From Augochlora pura (lineage: Eukaryota; Arthropoda; Insecta; Hymenoptera; Halictidae), in contig NC_135773.1 of assembly GCF_028453695.1 (NCBI RefSeq), positions 11,780,001 through 11,844,000 of the forward strand: a DNA stretch of 64,000 nt, read 5' to 3'. A program made the position numbers and the translations under genes. Within the stretch, counting starts at the first letter, position 1, and each line of letters begins with the position of its first letter. A model generated the notes under the pieces. That model was given only the letters and a program-made list of their open reading frames with translations. It was not told where the DNA came from and ran no database searches. Shown here piece by piece: positions 49,501-58,567 of this stretch.

Positions 49501-50676
49501 TTAAATGTTTGGTGACCTTAATTAGTAAACATAGCTCACATAAACGCACTGAAAAACACAATATTGTTGATCTAAGTAACAGCAAGTTAATTAGTATTCC
49601 TCTCTTGAATTTTTGTTATAACTGCTTAATAAAGCTCTATATGACCTATGTTTACATAACATTTTTTTCTTACTTTGTGCTATAGAATATACTGACAAAA
49701 TTTGAACCTTAAAAACTGGGACACCCTGTATATACCGCTGAAGTTACCTGTACCAGAATCTTTCAGTAGGCCTATTAATGGACGCGCGTACATCATGTAA
49801 GCGGCGACGAATGCATACGCCGACACATACTTGCCGAAATAAACGGATATGTTGTTGTACTTTTGATAAAGTCGTTTCTCCTCGTCGTTTTCGAACGATA
49901 TCGCGCCCTTTACATCTTGTTGGATTTTATCGATCAACACCGGCAATTTCTTGCTCGTGCGAATGAGAACAAGAATTAACGTCACCGAAAGCGAGACAGG
50001 CCACTCCGTCGCGCTAACCACCAACGTCTCGAAATTATGCAAAACATCGTACGTGTCCCAAAATTGCATCAGAATTAGGAGAAAGAAATATAACACTATT
50101 AGTTTGAACATTTTCGGACTATTTTGCTGTGGCATCACACCGCCTATCGCAAATATTCGTTGACAGTACGCGAGAGGGTCTCCGATTTCGCTGCTCTATA
50201 ACATTTTCGGCAAACCATTTCCAACACATAAGAAATGCAATGTTTATAATTTACCTACCAGCGATGATCCATTTGTCTTCTGAAAGCCAACAGTTAAAAA
50301 TTCAGGACTTTGTAATAAATGTTTCAATACCGATGGTAAATTTTTCACTCGTGAAATAATATAGCAATAAAGTTAGAAATAAGCTTAATAACGAGCTTAA
50401 CAATAAGCTTTCAGTAGGCAAAGTGTCAATGTAATCGTTGTTGCGAATGAAACGCTTGCTAGTTAAAATAATGCGATCTTACATTTCCACGGATTATCGA
50501 GAGCAGTAAAGGGTCTCTCGCTCTCTATTCTGAATAATTCCCAAAAATTACTTCTTTCCGCTTCAAAATTGAACACGCCGTTTCCAAAAAGTTTTATTTT
50601 GTGAGTTTGGTTGACTTAAACAAGCGTTTCACGTGGAACAACCACGAGCAAATCGTGTCGTCTCGCTTACTGTCAT
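46596..50676 (-). CDS. Odorant receptor OR2 of the array (7tm_6 family)
   Basis: Minus-strand exons: 50671-50676 (Met-Thr), 49748-50195, 48926-49214, 47857-47956, 47243-47350, 47002-47157 and 46596-46649. The frame closes to 386 residues. It is the closest paralogue of OR1 and lacks three codons near the start of exon 2 (SSEIGDP against SSDSNEIRDP). Family marks are YSYIGEQLAQ, YDTDWTNITNSDRRSL and the last exon SSMAFLSVLRATVK. The gene spans 4.1 kb because four of six introns contain a miniature transposon (46724, 47545, 48160 and 49261). All exons stay open and all splice sites are canonical, so it looks functional. Expected role: odorant-gated channel subunit with Orco, ligand unknown. Confidence 0.92.
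46724..46974. mobile_element. TTAA-flanked MITE, family B, in the last intron of OR2
   Basis: Starts TTAA-CCCCTTGCACTATAAT and ends TAGTACAGGGGG-TTAA, with subterminal GAGTCAGACTCGTGACG. It lies wholly between exons 6 and 7 of OR2. Confidence 0.75.
47545..47783. mobile_element. TTAA-flanked MITE, family A, in an OR2 intron
   Basis: The ends are TTAA-CCCTTTGCACTCGAG and GGAGTGCAAAGGG-TTAA, a clean pair of inverted repeats. It lies between exons 4 and 5 of OR2 and is the best-preserved family A copy in the window. Confidence 0.8.
48160..48521. mobile_element. Inverted-repeat MITE in the OR2 intron between exons 3 and 4
   Basis: The left end AAGGTGTCCCAAAAGTCACT and the right end AGTGACTTTTAAGACACCTT are inverted repeats of 20 bases with two mismatches. 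The interior carries an open frame of about 100 codons with no recognisable domain, so I regard it as non-coding. Confidence 0.65.
49261..49730. mobile_element. Long-inverted-repeat foldback element in an OR2 intron
   Basis: It starts TACAGGGTGTCCAAG and ends CTGGGACACCCTGTA. Inward homology continues through a TTTTTAAGGTTCAAA segment and a TTATGTAAACAT segment, so the inverted arms are near 100 bases. TA flanks both sides. The 470 bp element nearly fills the 533 bp intron between exons 2 and 3; the matching OR1 intron is 137 bp. Confidence 0.75.
50669..50676 (-). promoter_or_regulatory. OR2 initiator exon with its splice donor
   Basis: The minus strand reads ATG-ACA-GT, continuing AAGCGAG, identical to OR1 in this stretch. 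The splice runs to the acceptor TATAG before position 50195 and keeps phase 0. Confidence 0.8.
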
Positions 50677-51323
50677 CGCGCTTCTATTCCTGATATCGAA
50701 AGCGAAAAGGCAACGGTACGGTAACTGTTTTTTACGCGATTGCAAGCAATCAACGGACACGACTGCACATGACCATTCAAGCAAAAAATACAAACCAACC
50801 AAATTGCAGCCGTCCTTTCGGTGTGGGTAATTATAGTGAAGTTCTGTAGTGTTCCGATCATTATTTTTACCTCCCTCCTAAGGTGGTACGTCCGTGGGAT
50901 TTGTTCGTATAGAGACGTAACTTCACAAATCGAACGTTAGAAAAAAAGATAGTAAAGATAATTGAACAAGTGATTTGTGCTTAAAAAATGAGGAACGATG
51001 AATTGTTCGTGCAGAATTATTTATCATACTGATTTGAGGGTGGGAGAAGTTTAGAAAAAATAGGGACGATCGATAGAACCACAGTTACATTTCTTGAACT
51101 TCAAGTAGTGTAAAGAATTGTTGACATCGTGTTACTCTGCCGCGATCCTTTTCGCTTAGAGTTGAACTGTGAATATGTTACATTTTGTGCAGGTGCCGGA
51201 AAAATTCAGTAAGGGAACTTAACATTTTTGGACACTTTTATTTCCATTTTCAGCACCTAAATACTATGTTTATCTTCGTAAGCCGTGGAACACATGCATT
51301 AATAGTCAGAAACTTGAGAGCTT
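50677..51323. other. OR2-OR3 intergenic region
   Basis: These 647 bp hold the OR2 promoter and the duplicated upstream block shared with the other receptors. No gene or mobile element is seen. Confidence 0.65.
50728..50735 (-). promoter_or_regulatory. OR2 TATA-like box
   Basis: GTAAAAAA on the minus strand, 52 bases upstream of the ATG, matching the geometry of OR1, OR3 and OR4. Confidence 0.55.
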
Positions 51324-53814
51324 CTATTCGACTCGTGTTCGTAATACGGACAACAAAGCCATGGAAGTTTTCACGATCTATTAAAAAGATGGATAGATAT
51401 TTTATCCGTATAATTTTAGCATGAAATATAGTATTGTTATTCAGTATAAATGTCCGTCATTGTATAACTGGCAGCATATATGTAGTTGTTATATATTTTA
51501 CTTAGTCGATAAAAGCAAACTGTCCTACTTACATCGCTGAAACCAAAAAGCGTGAATCTGTAAAACTTCCCAGCCATTAAATATTGGGGTCTCTGTCCGT
51601 TTCTTAAACACATCACTAAAGATCTCTTATCATGGTTTTCTATGTCTGTCCAAACTGTGTCGTAAAATGCGTCACCTACTTCCTGTGACTACAATGTTAT
51701 ACAATATGTATTGTGGTATATTCTATACAATATTGTAATTTTACATAGAAGGAAATTAAGATAAACAGCCAGCAAGATTGCTTTTCAAACATTCTAATTT
51801 TTCAAAGTGGACATATCAAAAGAAGTAAAAAACAATCAGCGGTACAAACCTCCTGAACAAGTTGCTCACCAATGTAAGAGTACAAGTATAGCCAGGCTGC
51901 CACAATTATACTATATAAAATAAAATTAATGGCGGCCACCATATCCCTCCCAAACGTCTGTACAATGTTAAAGGTCGTTAAAAAGAGAACACGTCACTCC
52001 CGCGAATAAAAAGATATTTAGATAGTGTTCAGTGTGTTAACGCATGTGCTTTGAAAAAAATTCGACTACGTACTATTAACACCACGTACATAGTAACGCC
52101 CAATCTGAAGCTACAATTCAGATATTCTAACAGGAGTATATGGCAGAAACAGTCGTTTAAAAAATCTGTCAATCTGAAATAAATCTACAATTATCGTTAA
52201 CAATTATCGTTCCCTTCCAAAAAATAATCTAACAAGAATTTACGTATTCACTTCATCAACTCCAAGTGTTCCAGCACCATAGTTTTCATCCGCTGCCGAA
52301 AATGCATCGGAGATTTCGTTAGAGACATTCGTATTCGGCACGCCAACATCGACAATTTTCCGCAAATATGTAGCGTCGACGTGACGATCAGACTAGCTTC
52401 CGCTGCATGATACATTCCTACGAATCCAGCGGGAAATTGGTAGATATATATTATCGTGTATATTTTAGGGTCATAATGGTAGTCGAGGAACATATGAACT
52501 GGAAATGGTAGTTCATAGGGTCTCGTGTTGTTCCCGTGATCTACGACAAAGTTAGTATACAGAAAAACTTAATCGTTGAAACTCACGAAGTGAGTCAGTG
52601 TTTCCTAGAGGAAAATTACATTTAGTTTTCCAATCGCTTCTTAATTAATGATCAAGATTAAATTCCAAAATCGTGTTCCAAAGTGACCTTAGAAAACTGA
52701 AGTTTCTGGCATAAAATCTTGCCTAAATGGATTGTTGAACAATATTTTTTGAATACAGTTCTCACAATGTCTCTACATGAAATTATTTTCATTCATCACG
52801 CAGCGATTGAAAATGTATGTTACAGAACAATGGAGCACAGTAACAGTTTATCACTCTTTAAAGATTACCTGCAAGGGTATAGATCACCAGACCTATCAAA
52901 GGGCGAATATACATCATGTAAGTATTGACGAATGTAAATATGGACACATATTTGCCGAAATAAAAGGATATATTGTTGTACTTTTGATAGAGTCGTTTCT
53001 CCTCGTCGTTCTCGAACAATATCGCCCCCTTTATATCACTTCGGATTTTCTTAATCACCACCGACAGCTTCTTATTCGTTCGAATAAGAACAAGCGCAAA
53101 CGGTATCGTAAGCGTCAGAGGCAATACTGACACGTTCTCTATCAGTCCTTCAAAATCGTGTAGAACATCGTATAAGTCCCAAAGCTGCAATACTGCCAGT
53201 TGGACGAAATAGAACACTACTATCTTGAATAGCGGCGTGCTTTCGTGAAGCGGTAATATACCCCCGACGGAGAATATTAGCTGACAGTACAGAAGAGAGT
53301 CTTTGATTGCGATAGGATGCTTCCCCTGTAACATTTTAGACGAATTTTCTAGACACGACAAACACAGCCTTAACACTTCACCTATCGATGATGATCGAGC
53401 AGTATTTTGAAAGTCAGAGGTTAACTATTTTGTACTTTTCAATAAATATTTCAATACTGCTAGCAATTTAATACGTAAAACAACAAGTAATAATGACTGT
53501 CACGGCCAAATCATTTTGATTAAAATTGCTATATCTTTTAATAATCAAAATCTTTTAATAAACGTCTGGCAGGAAAAAAATGTCAACAACATTTTCACAT
53601 ATGTAACGCTTGTGCGCTAAAGTAATTAGAACTTTTATTTTCACTTTTCATTGGATGCAAAATAAAAACTGCCTTTTTTTACACTGTATTCAAAGTCCCA
53701 CAGTGTTGTGGATAAAAATATTCAAAAACCACTGTTTAGCCTGAGTTTTGATTTGGGACAAATGATTCGTACAAAACGATCCGTAGCAAATAACGTCAAC
53801 TCTCTTACTGTCAT
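51324..53814 (-). CDS. Odorant receptor OR3 of the array (7tm_6 family)
   Basis: Minus-strand exons: 53809-53814 (Met-Thr), 52869-53325, 52252-52540, 52074-52173, 51850-51957, 51533-51688 and 51324-51377. This gives 389 residues with a closed frame. Exon 2 begins GKHPIAIKDSLLYCQLIFS, and OR4 has GDHPIEIKDSLMYCQRIF, so these two form a pair. The later part has LYLYSYIGEQLVQE, the DTVWTDIENHDKRSL block and a last exon TSMALLSVLRTRVE. An ATG-TTA-CAG lies just before the exon 2 acceptor and could pass for a start. The conserved upstream ATG-ACA exon and the TAG at the same spot in OR1, OR2 and OR5 argue against that. Introns are short and free of transposons. Confidence 0.92.
53807..53814 (-). 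promoter_or_regulatory. OR3 initiator exon with its splice donor
   Basis: The minus strand reads ATG-ACA-GT, continuing AAGAGAG. It is the same two-codon first exon as in the other receptors. Confidence 0.8.
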
Positions 53815-53865
53815 TGTCAGGCTGTTCTTGATCTTGAAATTCAAACTATAACAGTGCGGTATCTG

Positions 53866-53873
53866 ATTTTATA
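53866..53873 (-). promoter_or_regulatory. OR3 TATA box
   Basis: TATAAAAT on the minus strand, 52 bases from the ATG. The spacing implies a 5' leader of only about 25-30 bases. Confidence 0.6.
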
Positions 53874-54258
53874 TGATTGCATGCAATCAACGCATGCAGG
53901 TGCACATGGCAAATCGAGTACAGAGTAATAGCGAACTAAATCGCATCCGTCCCTTCGCTGGAAGTAATTGTAGACAGACTTCGTAGCACTCTGTTAATTT
54001 TTTACTCGTTAAAGACCTTGCTTCTGCGATTCATGAAGGAAAAATGCTGTGGAAGATAACTGAACCGGCGATAATAATTCGAAATTGGACAAAATTGTAA
54101 AGCAGAATTATTTATCATACCGTACTGAGAGTGATAGGAGAACTAAGCGAGATCGATAAATCTGCAGTTGCGTTCTAATACGTCAAATAGTGTAAAGAAT
54201 TGCTGACTGCTGCAAGTGTCTGCCTGATTTCTCTCTTGAGAGCGTTATCATTTTGATC

Positions 54259-54509
54259 GTAACCCCTTGCACTACGACTCCTTTTACGCTGCGTTGATTG
54301 GCACTTGTTTGTCCTTAATATTTTCCTTAATAGGGCCAGATAATTTCTATTTCTTGTATTGTCTTTACTTATTTCTGTTTCTAGACTTTGATAACGAAAG
54401 AATTCAATTTGATTTCGATTTACAAGAAATGAATAATATACATATTTGGCAGCTGTTGCATGAAACCTTTATCGCGAGCCTGACTCGTTATTATAGTGCA
54501 AGGGGTTAA
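54259..54509. mobile_element. TTAA-flanked MITE, family B, between OR3 and OR4
   Basis: The left end is GTAA-CCCCTTGCACTACGA and the right end ATAGTGCAAGGGG-TTAA. The sequence is in the opposite orientation to the OR2 intron copy, judged by the GAGTC-type subterminal motif near its right end. Confidence 0.7.
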
Positions 54510-54743
54510 CTTCTAGTTTCATCATACCATTGATGTTGCAGAATCACTATCCGTAAAGCTTATAGCCAATGGAAATTTATTAAAAATGTAAAAAGTATAA
54601 AATTGTTATACCATTGTGCAGATTTAGGAAAAATTTAGTAAGTATTCCTAAAATTATTTGGACACTTTTATTTCCACTTTCACTAGCTAACTACTATGTA
54701 CATAAACAAGCGAACATTTGACGTTAGACGATCATCGCCAGTT

Positions 54744-57437
54744 TTATTCGACTCTTGTTCGCAATACAGACAGAAATGCCATGGCAGTTTTCACGATCTG
54801 TTAAGGAAATGGATAGATATCTTTAGCACACAATTATAACATGAAATACAATATTTTTATTTGATTAATTCTTAGGAACGGATTGTTTTACTTACGTCGC
54901 TGTAACCAAAAAGCGTGAATCTATAGAACTTCCCAGCCATTAAATACAGAGGTTTTTGTCCGTTCATTAAACAGATTACTAACGATCTTCTATCATTGCT
55001 CGTTATGTCTGTCCAGTCCGTGTTGTAAAAGGCTTCACCCACTTCATGTGACTAGATATCATGGTTGTTTCAATATTAGCGTCCATTTTACATAGCATAG
55101 TCATTTTTAATAGAAGAATATAAAGACAGAGTGGCGACAAGATGGTTCTCAAAATTTTCGAATGTTTCAAAATTCATACATCAGAAGAAAAAAAATAAAC
55201 GGTACAATCGACGGTACAAACCTCCTGAAGAAGTTGCTCACCAATGTACGAGTACAAGTATAACCAGGCTGCCACGATTATGGTATATAAAATAAAATTA
55301 AAAGCTACTACCGTATCCTTCTGAAGTGTCTGTATAATGTAAAAAAAATAGTCGAGAAAAGAATATCACTTTTTCACTAGTAAAAAGATTTTGAGGTGGT
55401 GTTTTTTGTGTTAAAGCATGTGCTTTGAAAAGATTCGATTACATACGATTAACACCACGTACATAGTAACGCCCAATCTAAAGCTACAGTTCAGATATTC
55501 TACCAGAAGGATCTGGCGGAAACAGTTATTTAGGATATCTGTCATCCTGAAATAAACGTGCATGTGTTTATAGTTTCCTACGAAGAGTTAATGTAACAAG
55601 AAATTACGTATTCACTTGGTCAATTCCAAATGCTCTATCACCATTGTTTTCATCCTCTGCTGGAAATGCGCTGGTGACTTTGTCAGAGACTTTCGAATTC
55701 GGCAAGCCAGCATTGACATTTTTGCGCAAATATGTAGCGTCGAGGTAACGATGAGACTAGCTTCCGCCGCGTGATACACTCCCAGGAAGGCCACGGGGAG
55801 TTGGTAGAGATAAATCAAAGTGTACACTTTAGTGTTATAGTGATAGTCGAAAAACATATGAGACCGAAACGGTAGCACGTACGGTCGTGTGTTGTTGTCT
55901 TGATCTACAACAATATATAATATATAATATACTTGCTGATACACAAAAATTGAGCGCTGCTAGTGTCACGTAATACATTTTTTAATGTCTCTATTCTGTG
56001 GAATAGGTAGCGCAGGATCGATATCTCCCGAACCGTGTGCCGAGTATCGCATTAGGGCATTAATCAGCGTAGAGTATAAAAGGCAGAGTTTCAAAGATTA
56101 GAACACGAAGTTAAGCGAGTTGCATTAATTGTTTAGCGTGACTTGGTTATCGCTAATAAATTTTCCACTGTAGGGTGAGTCACCTATCTCAATTTGGCCT
56201 GTCTAAATTGAACACATTTCATTCTTTGGAAACCAATATGTATATATACGGGTTTCCATTCGCTTCGTAATGTAAAATAAATGTTAAACGCGAGATCACG
56301 ATCCAAAGAGATGACACCAGGAAGCAGGTCAACTGTTTGAACCATGAATTAAGGACTGTACAAATTAATGTTTCATGAATGAAAAAGACCTGAAATGGAT
56401 AATCACATTGATCACGCAACGACCAAAAAGGTATATTAGAAAACGATTACCTGGGCGAGATCGGGTCAGCAAATCTATCAGAGGAGTTGCGTACAACATG
56501 TAAGAGATGAAGAATGCGAACATCGATACATATTTGCCGAAATAAAAGGATATGTTGTTGTACTTTTGATAAACTTGTCTCTCCTCGTCGTCCTCGAACG
56601 ATAGCGCGCCCTTTATATCACTTTGGATTCGATCGACCACCACTATCAGCTTCTTGTTCGCTCGAATAAGAAGAAGCCCGTACAGTATCGAAAGCGTGAG
56701 AGGCAATTCTGTCGCGATCTCTATCAACGCGTTGAAATCGCGTATTACATCGCACATGTCCCAAAGTTGCAACGTTGCCAACTGGAAGAAATAGAACACT
56801 ACGATATTGTACCGTTTCCTGTTGCCGCTGCCGTGCTTCGGCAATATATCGCCGGTGGCGAATATTCGTTGACAGTACATAAGAGAGTCTTTGATCTCGA
56901 TAGGATGATCCCCCTGCAACATTTTCGACGAATTTTCCAGACATATCGAACAGAATTTTAATACTTCACCTACCGGTTATCATCTAATAGTTCTTCGAAA
57001 GTCGGAGGTTAACAATTTTAAACTTTGCAATAAATATATCAATACTGCTGCAATTTCATTCGTAAAACGACAGCTTATTTTTAATACCAGAGCCGACTTA
57101 TTTCCCATGAGACTATCATTTCAAAGGCACTTGTTAAAATTTCTCTTCATATAACATAGATACTAAAAAGCTGTTAATAAGCTCCCGGTAGATAAAGTGT
57201 CAATATAAACATTGTCACGCATGAAACGCTTGTACACATTATAAGATGAATTTTATATTATATATAAAATTATAATTATTGTATGATAAGTTTTCCTTCT
57301 TATAGCGGAAAAATTCGAAGTCCTGCAAGATTGCAGCTAAAAATATTCGAAAATAACTTCGTTCAGCCTCTTGAATTGGGACAAATGTTTCACACGAAAC
57401 GATCCGTAGCAAACCACGTCAACTCTCTTACTGTCAT
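54744..57437 (-). CDS. Odorant receptor OR4 of the array (7tm_6 family)
   Basis: Minus-strand exons: 57432-57437 (Met-Thr), 56451-56913, 55616-55904, 55447-55546, 55222-55329, 54896-55051 and 54744-54797. The frame closes to 391 residues. It pairs with OR3 in the N-terminal exon and in the last exon (AMAFLSVLRTRVE). Further family marks are LYLYSYIGEQLLQE, YNTDWTDITSNDRRSL and FYRFTLFGYSD. The internal exon lengths of 289, 100, 108 and 156 bases are identical to the other four genes. Expected role: odorant-gated channel subunit with Orco; the ligand cannot be read from sequence. Confidence 0.92.
57430..57437 (-). promoter_or_regulatory. OR4 initiator exon with its splice donor
   Basis: The minus strand reads ATG-ACA-GT, continuing AAGAGAG, as in OR3. 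Confidence 0.8.
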
Positions 57438-57488
57438 TGTCAGTTTATTCTTGATCTTGAAATTGAAACGACAGCGATGCGAGAACTG

Positions 57489-57496
57489 TTTTTATA
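57489..57496 (-). promoter_or_regulatory. OR4 TATA box
   Basis: TATAAAAA on the minus strand, 52 bases upstream of the ATG. It is the best match to a canonical TATA box in the array. Confidence 0.65.
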
Positions 57497-57872
57497 CGAC
57501 TACATGCAATCAACGAACATAGGTGCTCGTGGCAATTCAAGTGCCGAGCAATAGCGAACTAAATCGCAACCGTCCCTTCGGTGGAAGTAATTATAGTCAA
57601 ACTTCGTAGCGTTTCGTTCATTTTTTATTTGTCAGGACTGCTTCGGCGATCCATGAACAGAAAATGCTGTCGAAGATAATTGGTCCGGCGATAATTGCTC
57701 GATGTTGACCAAAATGGTGAAGCAGAATTATTTATCATACTGAACTATGGATGGCAGAAGAACTAAGCGAGATCGATAAATCCGCGGTTGCATTTTGTGA
57801 ACATCAAATAGTCCGTAGAATTGCTGACTGCTGGTAGTGTCTAGCGAATTTCTGTCTGGATAGTGTTATCAT

Positions 57873-58129
57873 TTAACATATTCATGCCTGCGCTGCTATT
57901 CGAGTCTCTCGGTATTAGGCCGCTGCTTTGAGGCCGTTTTCTTTATCGAGCGGTATTTAATCAGTTTTGAAAATGTATATACCCTAGGAACAGTTTTTTA
58001 ATAAACATTTTCAAAATACTCATTATTACTCACAACATGGTAATAATCAAATTAATTGGTGGAACTCATTGTGCGATAAGAAATATAACTATGAGCCGAC
58101 GGTGATACAGGTCGGCGCGAACGTGTTAA
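57873..58129. mobile_element. TTAA-flanked MITE, family D
   Basis: The right end GCGCGAACGTG-TTAA and the left end TTAA-CATATTCATGCCTGCG are diverged inverted repeats. The length of about 257 bp is close to the family D copies at 22645 and 31742. Confidence 0.6.
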
Positions 58130-58567
58130 ATCTTAATTTTTAGTTTCGTCGTATCATTAATTATCATGCAATAAAACCACGGTCTTTACTGATCATAGTT
58201 AATGGAAAATTGTTAAAAATGTACGAAGTACGAGTATAAGTATGTTATATCTTTGTGTAGGTGCTAGACAATTTTAGTAAGTAATTCTAAAATTATTTGG
58301 ATGTTTTTATTATCACTATTACTAACTAAATACTATGTACTGTCCTTTGTTAGAAAGATGACACTAGAATAATATAACTAACTAGAAAAATTATGTGAAT
58401 AATTTTATTACCACTTGTACTAGTAAGTAAAGTATGCAGAAACATACGATATGTAGAATCTTAATACAGATTTACGGAATGGAAATTGCAATTAGCGATA
58501 AGCCAATCACTATTTGATATACTTAATTATTATCGTGTAACTGAAGCATTATTGTGTCATTATTGTT

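Larger units (their letters stand above)
53815..54743. other. OR3-OR4 intergenic region with a MITE
   Basis: These 929 bp contain the OR3 promoter, the shared upstream block and a family B element at 54259-54509. No gene is seen. Confidence 0.65.
57438..58567. other. OR4-OR5 intergenic region with a MITE
   Basis: These 1130 bp contain the OR4 promoter, the shared upstream block and a family D element at 57873-58129. Nothing else is recognised. Confidence 0.65.

Noticed and set aside
49410..49685. 91-codon plus-strand frame within an OR2 intron
   Set aside because: It lies inside the inverted-repeat element and has no recognisable domain.
50633..50830. Plus-strand small ORF starting MEQPRANRVVSL opposite the OR2 promoter, with similar frames opposite OR1, OR3 and OR4
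   Set aside because: The similarity between copies is explained by the receptor promoter and initiator exon on the other strand. The frame in OR3 stops early, and silent and replacement changes between OR1 and OR2 show no clear coding bias.
53326..53334. ATG-TTA-CAG directly before exon 2 of OR3 (and ATG-TTG-CAG in OR4) as the start codon
   Set aside because: OR1 and OR2 have ATG-TTA-TAG at the same place and OR5 has TAG there, so the shared feature is a splice acceptor. The two-codon exon further upstream is conserved in all five genes.
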